From an uncultured Caryophanales bacterium (GTDB lineage: Bacteria; Bacillota_I; Bacilli_A; RF39; UBA660), in contig CAMYVT010000004.1 in NCBI GenBank assembly GCA_947302515.1, forward strand, positions 1 through 64,000: DNA of 64,000 nt. Direction: 5' to 3'. Both the position numbers and the translations under genes were made by a program. The notes below the pieces were generated by a model. It worked only from the letters and a program-made list of their open reading frames with translations. It did no database searches and was not told the DNA's origin. Below, piece by piece: positions 1-9,009 of this stretch (its first letter is position 1; each line of letters opens with the position of its first letter).

Positions 1-1
1 A

Positions 2-892
2 GATGGAAAAAACTATTATTTTGATGAAAATGGTATGCTACAAACAGGATTTATTGATATCGATGGAAAAACATACTTCTTTAGTAGAACTTATGGTTAT
101 ACTTTAAAAGGTTTTATAAAAAATCATGAAGGAGCATGGTATGAGCAAGAAGATGGTTCATTATTAACAGGTAATGGTTTAACAGTAATAGATAATAAAG
201 AATACTATTTGGATTACAAATTTTTTAAATCAGGAATAATAGAAATAGATGGGAAAAAGTATTACTTTGATGATGAAACATATGATAAACAATATAAGAC
301 AGTAGAAAAAGAATACTATACTGTTTATATTGATGAAGAAACATTCGAAGTAATAAAAAAACAGTATAAACCAGTATATTATATGCAAAAAGATGCAAGA
401 TGGAATAAACAGAAGTTTGGAATAGGATTGTTTGGAATGACAGGATGTGCTCCAACAGGAATGGCGATGGCCTTTACTTCTATATTGCAAAGAGAAATAC
501 TTCCACCAGAAGTAGGAAGCTATTTATATAAAAATACCGATCAGTTTAATAAAAGATTAAAAGGAACAAGTGGTATGGGTATAATATATGCCTCAGAATA
601 CTATGATGTAAAAGTATCTGGTATTAGCTCAAAAAAAGAATTAATTGATGCCTTAAAACAAGGTAAAATAGTATATGCCTCAATGCAAAACGGTAAGTTT
701 GCTAAACCAACATATAATCATGTAATAATAATGTATGATTATAATGAAGAAACAGAAGAAACTTTTGTTCACGATCCTTTAACAAATAGTAATAATGAGT
801 GGACTGATGTTGACTTAATTTGGCGAGAACAATGCATGGATCCTGATGATAGAACAGGAGGATATGCAATATATAGTTTAGAAGAAAAATAA
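2..892 (+). CDS. C39-like cysteine peptidase with N-terminal wall-binding repeats (5' partial)
   Basis: The reading frame is open from the first base, so the gene starts before the window. The N-terminal part shows glucan/choline-binding style repeats (patterns such as DGKxYYFDxxG and DGKTYFF). The C-terminal ~170 residues look like a papain-fold C39_2 domain: a Gly-Cys-Ala-Pro-Thr-Gly motif holds the likely nucleophile Cys (codon 446-448), the likely His lies in a YNHVIIM segment (codon 719-721), and a VHDP motif follows. Such proteins are normally secreted and held on the cell wall by the repeats; a signal peptide cannot be checked because the start is missing. The stop codon lies inside a terminator hairpin. 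The substrate (wall peptide or protein) is unknown. Confidence 0.8.
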   Translation, partial: DGKNYYFDENGMLQTGFIDIDGKTYFFSRTYGYTLKGFIKNHEGAWYEQEDGSLLTGNGLTVIDNKEYYLDYKFFKSGIIEIDGKKYYFDDETYDKQYKTVEKEYYTVYIDEETFEVIKKQYKPVYYMQKDARWNKQKFGIGLFGMTGCAPTGMAMAFTSILQREILPPEVGSYLYKNTDQFNKRLKGTSGMGIIYASEYYDVKVSGISSKKELIDALKQGKIVYASMQNGKFAKPTYNHVIIMYDYNEETEETFVHDPLTNSNNEWTDVDLIWREQCMDPDDRTGGYAIYSLEEK

Positions 893-913
893 TAGACATT
901 TTTCTTCTTTTTT
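881..913 (+). terminator. Intrinsic terminator
   Basis: A 10-bp stem (GAAGAAAAAT with ATTTTTCTTC), a 7-nt loop and a T run overlap the last codons of the C39 peptidase gene. Confidence 0.75.
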
Positions 914-947
914 AGTAAAATAAGACATGAAAAGGGAGATGATGAGC

Positions 948-1868
948 GTGAAAAAATGTGTAATCATCCTTAATCCAGAAAGTGGAAAAAAACACAAAAT
1001 TACGTCTTATCAAAACTTTTATGATATTCTGAGAAAATATGGCTATGATACAGATATAATACTTACTAAAGCAAGAGGAGATGCCGAAAAAATAATTCAA
1101 GGAATAGATAAAAGTACAGATTTAGTAATTAGTGGTGGTGGAGATGGTACTTTAAATGAAATAGTATCAGGAAATCTTCAAAGAGAAAAGCCACTAACTA
1201 TCGCACCTCTTCCCTTAGGAAGTACAAATGATGTAGGTAATATGTATGGACTAAATAGAAGTGTATATGAAAACTTAGAATTAATCCTAAAAGGAAAAGC
1301 AAAAAAAGTAGATATTTGCTATATAAATGATTCACCATTTGTATATGTAGCATGTTTAGGAGATTATATAGATATGGCATATGCAACTCCTAGAAGTCTA
1401 AAGAAAAGATATGGTAAAATAGCATATATTTTATATGGAATGAAACAATTAAGAAATAAAATACATCAATATGACATTAAATATAAAGTAGATAATGAAG
1501 AACATGTAGGAAGATATTCATTTATCTTTATTACAAATTCTTCACGTGTAGCAGGGCAACCAGATGTTTATTATGATGTTAAATTAGATGATAATATGTT
1601 TGAAGTAGCATTAGCAAACGTAAAAAACAAAACAGAAATGTTACGTTTGCTAGTATTAGTAAGTACAATGGATGTAAAAGATATACCAGATGTTACTTAT
1701 TATCAAACAAACAATTTTGAAATAGAGTTTCTAGATAAACCAAAAACTTCATGGTGTATAGATGGAGAAGAATATAAAATAGATACTAATAGATTTGTCT
1801 TTCGTGTAGAAAAAAACATGAAAATGCAAGTACCAAAAGAATCAGCAAATATATTATTTGATGAATAA
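948..1868 (+). CDS. dgkB: Diacylglycerol kinase-like lipid kinase (DgkB/YegS family)
   Basis: The protein starts with a typical lipid-kinase opening (VKKCVIILNPESGK), with the diagnostic GGGDGT nucleotide-binding motif at residues 63-68 and a later PLGSTND motif, both hallmarks of the DAGK catalytic domain. The length of about 306 residues fits the family. It likely phosphorylates diacylglycerol at the membrane and returns it to phospholipid synthesis. In-frame ATGs exist at 927, 939 and 942, but GGGAG at 934-938 is best spaced (9 nt) for the GTG at 948, and family proteins begin at that point. A membrane protein gene follows 23 nt downstream, probably in the same transcript. The exact lipid substrate is inferred. 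Confidence 0.85.
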   Translation: MKKCVIILNPESGKKHKITSYQNFYDILRKYGYDTDIILTKARGDAEKIIQGIDKSTDLVISGGGDGTLNEIVSGNLQREKPLTIAPLPLGSTNDVGNMYGLNRSVYENLELILKGKAKKVDICYINDSPFVYVACLGDYIDMAYATPRSLKKRYGKIAYILYGMKQLRNKIHQYDIKYKVDNEEHVGRYSFIFITNSSRVAGQPDVYYDVKLDDNMFEVALANVKNKTEMLRLLVLVSTMDVKDIPDVTYYQTNNFEIEFLDKPKTSWCIDGEEYKIDTNRFVFRVEKNMKMQVPKESANILFDE

Positions 1869-1891
1869 ACAAAGAGAAGAAGCTAGATAAT

Positions 1892-2602
1892 ATGAAAAGA
1901 AGAAAAAGAATAAATGAAAGTCGTTTAGCAATTAAAATGATAATGTGTTTAGTATACTTAATAGTTATTACTATTCTTTTTGTGTGTTCTTATCGTATCT
2001 TTGAAGAAAAGAATAATATAGTATCATGGTCTGATGTAGAAAATGTAGAAGATTATACATATATTACTATTTGTAGAATGTCAGAAAAGTTTGCCTACTA
2101 TGAAAAAGAAAATATAGGAATACATTTTGTTATAGAAAAAGAAGATACAGGACAATGGCATACATATTTAATTGCTATAGATGAAGATAAATATGATGAT
2201 TATAAAAAGATAATAGACTATTCATATGAAAGAGCAGATATAGAACCAAAACCTAAAAAAGTATATGGATATCCAGTAATAGTAAATGATGATTTAAAGA
2301 AATTAGCTATTAAAAATATATCTAATTTTGTACCAGCAGAAAATGAAGTGAAAATAACAGAAGATAATTATGAAACATATCTTACTAATAGTTATCTAGA
2401 TACAACAAGAAGTAAAGAAAATCATTTTAGTGTATTATTATTTGCTTCATTATTATTACTATTAATAGTATTTGCTTTATTAATTGCAACTTTATTTAAT
2501 AAAGATAAAATAGTAGATAAAGTAGATAATACATTAGATGAAGGAATAGATAGAGCAAGATTCATGTTTGAAAGACAAAAACAAAAGAAAAAGAAAGAAT
2601 AA
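1892..2602 (+). CDS. Unrecognised protein with two membrane segments
   Basis: This 236-residue protein belongs to no family I recognise. It has a basic N-terminus, a hydrophobic helix at about residues 14-36, an extracytoplasmic domain of about 140 residues rich in Glu, Lys and Tyr, a second hydrophobic helix near 180-203, and a strongly basic C-terminal tail (KQKKKKE). The topology is therefore both ends inside with one external domain. It lies 23 nt after the lipid kinase gene and ends in a clear terminator, so the two probably form an operon. The ribosome site is weak (AGAAGAAG), which fits translation coupled to the upstream gene. Confidence 0.75.
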   Translation: MKRRKRINESRLAIKMIMCLVYLIVITILFVCSYRIFEEKNNIVSWSDVENVEDYTYITICRMSEKFAYYEKENIGIHFVIEKEDTGQWHTYLIAIDEDKYDDYKKIIDYSYERADIEPKPKKVYGYPVIVNDDLKKLAIKNISNFVPAENEVKITEDNYETYLTNSYLDTTRSKENHFSVLLFASLLLLLIVFALLIATLFNKDKIVDKVDNTLDEGIDRARFMFERQKQKKKKE

Positions 2603-2627
2603 ACTACTGATAATTCAGTAGTTTTTA
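2601..2627 (+). terminator. Intrinsic terminator
   Basis: AAACTACTGA and TCAGTAGTTT form a perfect 10-bp stem with a 4-nt loop followed by T residues, just after the stop of the membrane protein gene. Confidence 0.85.
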
Positions 2628-2657
2628 TGTTATAATAATAATTGAGGTGTACCGACA

Positions 2658-3884
2658 ATGAAATTTCAAGAGATTACCGAAAAAGAATATAGATCATTTT
2701 GGGAGAATCATCCATTAAAGACATTCTTATCTGCTCCTGAAATATCAAAACTAAGAGAAAAACAAAATTGGACTACTTATTATGTAGGAGTTAAAGAAAA
2801 TAAAAAATTAATAGCAGCAACAATGTTACTATCCCATAAGAGACATTTTAATAAATATGAATTCTATTCTCCTAGAGGTTATCTATTAGATTTCAATAAT
2901 ACTGAATTAGTAACATACTTTACTAATGAATTAAAGAAGTATATTAAGGAGAAGAATGGTTATATTTTTAGAGTAGATCCATATTTAATTTATAGACAAA
3001 GAGATTTAGATGGAAACATAGTAGAAGATGGAATAGATAATAGAGGTGTTGTTGAACATTTAAAGTCTTTAGGATTTAAAAAAGTATCAATAGATGATAC
3101 AGAACAAGTAATTTGGATGTTTTCACTAGACTTAGAAGGTAAAACAGAAGAACAAATTCTAAAAGAAATGAAACCAAATACTAGAAATCAAATAAAGAAA
3201 ACAGAAAAGTTCGGTATAACAGTAAATGAAATATCATATGATGAATTAAATAGATTTCAAAATATCATGGTAGAAACAGGAGAAAGAAAAGGTTTTAAAG
3301 TAAGAAACTTAGAGTATTTCCAAGAGATGTATAATCTATTCCATGATAAAGATGAAGTTAAATATTTTATCACTGAAATTAATTTAAAGAATTATGTAGA
3401 AGGACTGAAAAAAGAACAAAAAGAAAAACAAGCTAAAATAGATAGTCTTACTGATGCTAAATATAATGATGGTGCAAAGAAAAATCTTGCTAATGAAATT
3501 GCTTCATTTGATAAACGAATAGCAGAATCGGAAGAAATAATGAAAAATACTGGTAAAGAAGTAATTACTTTATCAGGATCAATGTTTATGTTAATAAAAC
3601 CAGAAGTAATATATCTATCTAGTGGAAATTATGAAGAGTATATGAAGTTTAATTCACAGTATTTAATCCAATGGGAATTAATTAAATATGGAATAAAGAA
3701 TGGTTTTAAAAAACATAATTTCTATGGTATTCCAGCAAATATAAATGAACATCCAAAAGATTATGGAATATATGAATTTAAAAGAGGCTTCAATGGCTAT
3801 GTAGAGGAATTAATAGGAGAATATGAATTACCAATTACATGGCATTATAAATTAATGAAAATAATTCATAAAATAAAGAAATAA
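2658..3884 (+). CDS. FemAB/FemX-type peptidoglycan bridge aminoacyltransferase
   Basis: The 408-residue sequence has the FemAB architecture: two GNAT-like halves interrupted near residues 245-300 by a charged helical hairpin (EGLKKEQKEKQAKI and following), the coiled-coil arm of FemA/FemX proteins. The PNTRNQIKK segment and the C-terminal YEFKRGFNG motif are typical. Such enzymes add an amino acid from aminoacyl-tRNA to the lysine side chain of the wall precursor, working on lipid II at the inner membrane face. The start is set by GAGGTG upstream, and a TATAAT at about 2631-2636 suggests its own promoter. Which amino acid is added, and whether this is the first bridge residue, cannot be told. 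Confidence 0.85.
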   Translation: MKFQEITEKEYRSFWENHPLKTFLSAPEISKLREKQNWTTYYVGVKENKKLIAATMLLSHKRHFNKYEFYSPRGYLLDFNNTELVTYFTNELKKYIKEKNGYIFRVDPYLIYRQRDLDGNIVEDGIDNRGVVEHLKSLGFKKVSIDDTEQVIWMFSLDLEGKTEEQILKEMKPNTRNQIKKTEKFGITVNEISYDELNRFQNIMVETGERKGFKVRNLEYFQEMYNLFHDKDEVKYFITEINLKNYVEGLKKEQKEKQAKIDSLTDAKYNDGAKKNLANEIASFDKRIAESEEIMKNTGKEVITLSGSMFMLIKPEVIYLSSGNYEEYMKFNSQYLIQWELIKYGIKNGFKKHNFYGIPANINEHPKDYGIYEFKRGFNGYVEELIGEYELPITWHYKLMKIIHKIKK

Positions 3885-3895
3885 TAGGAGGAAAA

Positions 3896-4693
3896 ATGGA
3901 AAAAGAAGAAAAAGAAGCAAAAATAGAGGAAAAGGTTGAAAAAAGATCAGCAGGGCGTGTTTGGTGGCTTACAATAGTAATGATTATATTACTAATAGCA
4001 TTTTTTGGATTAGGTTATGCATTAGGAGCATCTAATATTTTTAATGAAGTAAATAAAAATATTATTGATTCAACAGAAGAACAAAATGGCAAAACAGATA
4101 ATGCAAAAATAAAATTAACAGATACAAATAAAGCAAAATTAGAAAAATTTATTAATGTTGCAACAAGTTATAATTCATTATTAGGTGGAACAAGAGATCA
4201 TTTTGTAGGAGGAACCACAACATTACCTAATGAAATTAAATATAAAATGACAAATATAGCTGTTTATGCAGATAAAAAAGTAACTCAGGATGTTACTGCA
4301 ACAGAAGAAATAGCAAACAAGGTAAGTGGTTTAAAACCAGATTATGAACATAATGAAGTTGTTGATACTTTAAGTGTAGCTACTTTTAAAAGTACATACA
4401 AAGAATTATTCAACGAAGAATTTACTACTAAGTTTGAAGATTCATTTGATTGGGGAAGTTGTCCTGCTCCAATGGCAATAGATAATGAAGCTGGTATATT
4501 ATATTATTTCCACAGATGTGGTGGAGCTACAGCTGCAAAATATGAAGAAAAAATAATATCATATGATACTGATAAAGACTATTATTATGTTCATCAAGAA
4601 TTAACAGTAACATCACCAGATGAAAATACTACAACAAAATTATTATGGAAATTTGATAAAAATCTTAGTTTTGTAAGTACAGTTAAGGAGTAA
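3896..4693 (+). CDS. Membrane-anchored protein of unknown function
   Basis: This 265-residue protein has a highly charged Glu/Lys N-terminus, one hydrophobic helix at about residues 24-46 and an extracytoplasmic domain. Two conserved-looking cysteines occur in a CPAPM segment and an HRCGG segment, which could form a disulfide or a binding site. No family was recognised. It follows the FemAB gene by 11 nt with a good AGGAGG ribosome site and precedes the TSCPD-domain gene by 2 nt, so the three genes are probably co-transcribed. A role in the envelope is suggested by location only. Confidence 0.75.
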   Translation: MEKEEKEAKIEEKVEKRSAGRVWWLTIVMIILLIAFFGLGYALGASNIFNEVNKNIIDSTEEQNGKTDNAKIKLTDTNKAKLEKFINVATSYNSLLGGTRDHFVGGTTTLPNEIKYKMTNIAVYADKKVTQDVTATEEIANKVSGLKPDYEHNEVVDTLSVATFKSTYKELFNEEFTTKFEDSFDWGSCPAPMAIDNEAGILYYFHRCGGATAAKYEEKIISYDTDKDYYYVHQELTVTSPDENTTTKLLWKFDKNLSFVSTVKE

Positions 4694-4695
4694 TA

Positions 4696-4941
4696 ATGAA
4701 ACATTATACTTATGAACCAAAAGGTGTATGTTCAAGACAAATAGATTTTGATATTGAAGCTGGTAAAATAAAAAACTTAGTTGTTATTGGAGGATGTAAT
4801 GGCAATCTAAAAGGAATAGCAGCTTTAGTAGAAGGACAAGATATAGAAACAGTTAAAAATAAATTAAAAGGAATTAACTGCAATGGTAGAGGAACATCTT
4901 GCCCAGATCAATTAGCAAAAGCATTAGAAGAACTAGAATAG
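4696..4941 (+). CDS. TSCPD-domain small protein (TIGR03905-like)
   Basis: The 81-residue protein is a stand-alone TSCPD domain: four Cys residues (CSRQ, GGCNG, INCNG and TSCPDQLA) match the four-cysteine TIGR03905 family, related to the C-terminal domain of B12-dependent ribonucleotide reductases. The cysteines probably bind a metal or act in redox. Its biochemical function is not established. It begins 2 nt after the preceding gene and ends in a terminator that overlaps its last codons. Confidence 0.85.
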   Translation: MKHYTYEPKGVCSRQIDFDIEAGKIKNLVVIGGCNGNLKGIAALVEGQDIETVKNKLKGINCNGRGTSCPDQLAKALEELE

Positions 4942-4952
4942 TTCTTCTTTTT
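4927..4952 (+). terminator. Intrinsic terminator
   Basis: GAAGAACTA and TAGTTCTTC form a 9-bp stem with a 3-nt loop followed by five T residues. It overlaps the stop of the TSCPD gene. Confidence 0.85.
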
Positions 4953-4977
4953 GTATTATAATGATTTTGGTGATTAC

Positions 4978-6171
4978 ATGAAGAAGAAAATAATAATCAT
5001 AATTATAGTAATGATACTATTAATATTATCATTTTTTGGTATAAAAAAAGCTATTTGGAATTATAAAGTAGCACATGCAAAGAAGATAGTAGAGTTAGTA
5101 AAAGATGAAGTATTTGTTTATGAAGATATACACATAAAAAAACTAATTAAAAATATTAATGGTACTTTAACAACAAACCCTAAAATAGATACATCTAAAG
5201 TGGGAAAACAAACTGTAGAGTTTAAATACACTACTGATGAAGGATATCCCGTATCATATGAAGTAGAAATAGAAGTTGTAGATGATACTCCTCCAATGAT
5301 ATTTTATTTGAAGAATAAAACTATTTATACTGATTTTGAAGGAGATCTTGCTAAATCATTATTCTGTGGAGATAACTATGATCCTAATCCTAAATGTATA
5401 ATAGAAGGAGAATATGATACTAAAACTCCTGGAGAATATGAATTACTATTTATTGGTAAAGACCAGTCAGGTAATAAAGCAGCTAATAGATTTACTTTAA
5501 CAGTAAAGAATAGACCTAAATCTGCTGGAGGAGGGACATCATCAAAATATACAGATTTTAATGAAATAAAAGAAACATATAAGAGTAAGAATACTATGAT
5601 AGGTATAGATGTTTCTCATTGGCAAGGAGAAATAAATTATAAAAAAGCAAAAGAGGCAGGAGTAGAATTTGCCTATATTAGAATAGGAAGAGGTAAGGGA
5701 ATTGGAAAAGAATATGAATTAGATGAGTATTTTGAAAGAAATATTAAAGGATTTAATGAAGTGGGAATACCAGTAGGAGTATATTATTATTCAAATGCTA
5801 ATAGTGTTAAAGATGCTGAAAATGAAGCAAAATGGATAGTAAAACAAATAAAAAAATATAAAATAGATTTAGAAATAGTATTTGACTGGGAAAATTGGAG
5901 TGATTTTCAATCATATGATTTAAGCTTTCATGAATTAAATGAAATATCAGAAGCATTCAATAATATTCTGGAGAAAAAAGGATATAATGGAATGCTATAT
6001 TCATCAAAAAGTTATTTAGAAACAATTTGGTCAGGTAAAAAAGATGTTTGGCTAGCGCACTATACAAAAGAAACAAATTATAAAGGTAGTTATAAAGTAT
6101 GGCAATTATGTGATGATGGCAAAGTAGATGGTATTAAAGGACATGTTGATTTAGATATTAGATACAAATAA
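4978..6171 (+). CDS. Membrane-anchored GH25 lysozyme with Ig-like domain
   Basis: The true start is the ATG at 4978, 4 nt after GGTGA; TATAAT at 4957-4962 is the likely -10, giving a very short leader. An N-terminal hydrophobic anchor (about residues 4-22) is followed by two short all-beta segments of DUF5011/Ig-like type (residues ~45-180, with phrases such as YDTKTPGEYELLFIGKDQSG) and a C-terminal GH25 muramidase domain (about 205-397). The GH25 signature is clear: DVSHWQG at the start of the barrel, GVYYYSNA, and the catalytic FDWEN. It should cleave the N-acetylmuramyl-beta-1,4-N-acetylglucosamine bond, tethered outside the membrane. A role in wall remodelling is inferred. Confidence 0.88.
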   Translation: MKKKIIIIIIVMILLILSFFGIKKAIWNYKVAHAKKIVELVKDEVFVYEDIHIKKLIKNINGTLTTNPKIDTSKVGKQTVEFKYTTDEGYPVSYEVEIEVVDDTPPMIFYLKNKTIYTDFEGDLAKSLFCGDNYDPNPKCIIEGEYDTKTPGEYELLFIGKDQSGNKAANRFTLTVKNRPKSAGGGTSSKYTDFNEIKETYKSKNTMIGIDVSHWQGEINYKKAKEAGVEFAYIRIGRGKGIGKEYELDEYFERNIKGFNEVGIPVGVYYYSNANSVKDAENEAKWIVKQIKKYKIDLEIVFDWENWSDFQSYDLSFHELNEISEAFNNILEKKGYNGMLYSSKSYLETIWSGKKDVWLAHYTKETNYKGSYKVWQLCDDGKVDGIKGHVDLDIRYK

Positions 6172-6192
6172 AAACAGAAGTTAAACTTCTGT
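6168..6192 (-). terminator. Intrinsic terminator of the DUF2752 gene
   Basis: ACAGAAG and CTTCTGT form a hairpin followed on the minus strand by a T-rich tract. It lies between the two convergent genes and may also slow plus-strand transcripts, which have no T run. Confidence 0.65.
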
Positions 6193-6591
6193 AGGTATCA
6201 AATAAATAAAAGCATCAGCATTTCTAAGCAATGCAAATATAATAAGAAGAATTAGTATAATAATCCATGTGTTTTTTGAAGGAAGTATAAATACTTTCTT
6301 CTTTTTATATATTATTAACATTATTATTAAATATATTAATCCTATTATTAATAATATAAATAAAAAAGGATTATATCTAAAAGCTTGATAAAAATCTAAA
6401 TGTAGTATTGATAGTATCATTCTCATACCACCACAACCTGGACAATATACATGAAATAAATATAGCCATGGACAATTATAATGTATTTTATCAAGTATAA
6501 TAAACCATATTATTGCTAAAACAAGTAGAAGTAAGGAAAATAATACTTGTTTTAAAGAGGGCCTCTTCTTAGTAGTAACAAAAAACTTCAT
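6181..6591 (-). CDS. DUF2752 family small membrane protein
   Basis: This protein of about 136 residues has the DUF2752 signature CPGCGGMR (here in YCPGCGGMRMILSIL) followed by a FRYNPFLF segment, and three hydrophobic helices (about residues 15-35, 75-95 and 105-125). The family is widespread in gut bacteria and has no assigned function. The ATG at 6591 is chosen because AGAGGTG lies just upstream; the in-frame GTG nine bases earlier is part of that ribosome site. It is a single gene, convergent with the lysozyme. Confidence 0.8.
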   Translation of the reverse strand: MKFFVTTKKRPSLKQVLFSLLLLVLAIIWFIILDKIHYNCPWLYLFHVYCPGCGGMRMILSILHLDFYQAFRYNPFLFILLIIGLIYLIIMLIIYKKKKVFILPSKNTWIIILILLIIFALLRNADAFIYLIPTEV

Positions 6592-6686
6592 TATATACAC
6601 CTCTTTCTATATATAGAATTATAACTTATCAAATCATTAATTACAATTATTTATTATATCATGTTATAATGATAATAGGTGGTAGT

Positions 6687-6995
6687 ATGATACAAACTAT
6701 AGAAATAATGATAGAAATGGGTATTAATGAAATAATGAATGCCATAATAGTATATCCTAAAAATATATGCTATCTAAATAATATAAAATATGAAGTAGAT
6801 GAAGATTTTTTAGATGAAGTAGCAGTAACCATTGCTCTATGGAAAAATGAATATGGCTATGATGAAAATATTGATAGTGAGGAATTTACTATTATAGTAA
6901 CAACAGATGAGGGTAAAGAAACATTTCATGGAAAAGGATTATATCCTCATAACTATGAATATTTAAAAGAATTGTTAGGTGATTTAAATGATTGA
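6687..6995 (+). CDS. Unrecognised small acidic protein, first gene of an operon
   Basis: The protein has 102 residues, is acidic and has no membrane segment. I recognise no domain. The ATG at 6687 is preceded by AGGTGG and by TATAAT at 6665-6670, a probable -10. The gene overlaps the next one (HExxH protein) by 8 nt, which implies translational coupling and possibly a shared function such as partner or inhibitor of that protein. That relationship is inference. Confidence 0.65.
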   Translation: MIQTIEIMIEMGINEIMNAIIVYPKNICYLNNIKYEVDEDFLDEVAVTIALWKNEYGYDENIDSEEFTIIVTTDEGKETFHGKGLYPHNYEYLKELLGDLND

Positions 6996-9009
6996 AGTAT
7001 ATGAAAGACTATTAGATTGTAAAAATCACCTTAGAAATAATTTAAATGTATTTATAGAAGCTTTTGTAGAATTCTATGGAGAAGAATATAGAAAAGAAAT
7101 AGAAGAAAAATTCTCTAAAGCAATATTTTTTGCCTACAGAGAACCATCAACTACTGAAACATATCTAAGAAGAATATCTGAATTAATATCAGAAGAAATA
7201 ATGCATAATAAAGTAAAAGAATTAGATTTTAAAGATATAACTTATGAAGATTTAACATTAAGAAATAGCTTTAATTTAGAAAAATCGATGCCAATATATG
7301 ATTTTAAAGAGTTCTTAAGATTATATGAAATGGGACCAGAAGAAAGAGAAAAAGAATATATAGAGGAATCATATAAAAATATTAGTAAGTATATCCCCGA
7401 TCTTACAAGAGAAGAATTTGAAGTAATAGTAAGAACAAAGAAAATACCAGAGAAGTATAATAATTTAAATAAATTAATAAGAAAAGAACTAGAAAACTAT
7501 ATGGACTTATCTAAAGTAGATGAACCACTAGAAAGATATTTTAAAAATTCACTTGATTTAATTAAAAGAATAGATTCTAATATAACAATAAATACCTTTA
7601 GTTATTATCTAGATAATGAAGAAATGATGAAATTATGTGAATTAGCACATACATTTGATGAATTAAAAGAAAATTATACTGGTAGAATGCAAAAATATGA
7701 TAAATATCAAGAAGAAGCAAAACAAAATGAAATACTAAGGAGTAGTCTAAGAAAAAAATATTTATTATTATTTATTGAGGATAATCTAGATTTATTAACA
7801 GAAGATGAAATAAAAACCTTTGAGGAAGTAAAAAAAGGCTCAAATAAAGATTATTTACTAACAGGAAGAATAAGAAAATTATTTGGTTATGGGGTTGAAT
7901 CTAATCATGCTTATGATTCTTTTTCTGAGGAAGCCGAAGAAAAATTAATTGATCCAGAGACTAATACCTGGAAAAGAAATCAAATAAAAAAAGAAAGAAT
8001 TGAATACTTTAGAATGTGTGGTATAGACCATCATAAAGAGGCAGATAGTATAGATGAAGAATATGAAATATTACTGCGTGATAATGAAGCAAGACAACTA
8101 TGGCCTAAAAAAGAAAGGGTAAAAAGATTTATAGAATCAAGAAATAGATTATTAAATGAATATAATATAGAGTATTATGAAAATCAACCTGCTTTTATTG
8201 AAATGAGAAAAGAAGCAGATGAGTTAGATGTATTAGATAAAAATGATCCAATAGATGCAACTTTATACACAGGTAGTCAAACTAAAACTATGGTATGTCC
8301 AAATGTAGTAAAAACAAAAGATGGTTATGATATTTTCTCATTCATAATGATTAACTGTAATAATAATGATGGTACGATAGATCATAATATTGTTCATGAA
8401 TTAAATCATCAGTTTGAACTATTCCTAAGATCAGTTGATGGAAATAGATATCATGGTATTTGTGGATGGGATGTATTAGATGGAGAGATTAGTCAAGTAG
8501 CTAATCAAGATATAGATACTTTAGCCCCAGAAGGGGAAAGAAGAAACTATGAAATGATGAATGAAATAGTTAATGAACTAATTGCTCAAGATATCTGTGA
8601 AATACTACATAAAAAAGGACAATATGTATTTGATACAGAAGAAAATGTTAGAACAAAACATACTACATGTTATGAAAGTGCTTTCTATATTATTAAAGAT
8701 TTTTATAATGAATTTAAAAAAGAAATATTAGAAAGTAGAAAGAATGGTAATATTGAAGTAATTTGGAATAAAGTAGGTAAGGAAAACTTTGATGCTTTAA
8801 ATGAACTATTTCATGAGCACTTTGAACATTTTGGTGGATTTCGTTATTTAGCATTAATTGAAGATATAAAGAATAAAAAAGATACTCCAAAAACCAGAAA
8901 ATTTTATGATATTGTTGAAAGAAAAAATAAAATAATGGATCAAATGAGAAGATATAGTATGGCACATGAAGAAATAGAAATATTAGATGAAGATGTAAAG
9001 GAAAAGTAA
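6988..9009 (+). CDS. Large putative zinc metallopeptidase (HExxH)
   Basis: This 673-residue cytoplasmic-looking protein has no signal peptide. The N-terminal two thirds are helical and charged. A HELNH motif (HExxH) at residues 470-474 follows an IDHNIV segment. About 50 residues later NEIVNELIAQD could supply the third zinc ligand in gluzincin fashion. I know of no named family with this architecture. Its start overlaps the preceding 102-residue gene by 8 nt and its stop overlaps the ASCH gene (TAATG). Proteolytic activity is inferred from the motif alone. Confidence 0.7.
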   Translation: MIEVYERLLDCKNHLRNNLNVFIEAFVEFYGEEYRKEIEEKFSKAIFFAYREPSTTETYLRRISELISEEIMHNKVKELDFKDITYEDLTLRNSFNLEKSMPIYDFKEFLRLYEMGPEEREKEYIEESYKNISKYIPDLTREEFEVIVRTKKIPEKYNNLNKLIRKELENYMDLSKVDEPLERYFKNSLDLIKRIDSNITINTFSYYLDNEEMMKLCELAHTFDELKENYTGRMQKYDKYQEEAKQNEILRSSLRKKYLLLFIEDNLDLLTEDEIKTFEEVKKGSNKDYLLTGRIRKLFGYGVESNHAYDSFSEEAEEKLIDPETNTWKRNQIKKERIEYFRMCGIDHHKEADSIDEEYEILLRDNEARQLWPKKERVKRFIESRNRLLNEYNIEYYENQPAFIEMRKEADELDVLDKNDPIDATLYTGSQTKTMVCPNVVKTKDGYDIFSFIMINCNNNDGTIDHNIVHELNHQFELFLRSVDGNRYHGICGWDVLDGEISQVANQDIDTLAPEGERRNYEMMNEIVNELIAQDICEILHKKGQYVFDTEENVRTKHTTCYESAFYIIKDFYNEFKKEILESRKNGNIEVIWNKVGKENFDALNELFHEHFEHFGGFRYLALIEDIKNKKDTPKTRKFYDIVERKNKIMDQMRRYSMAHEEIEILDEDVKEK

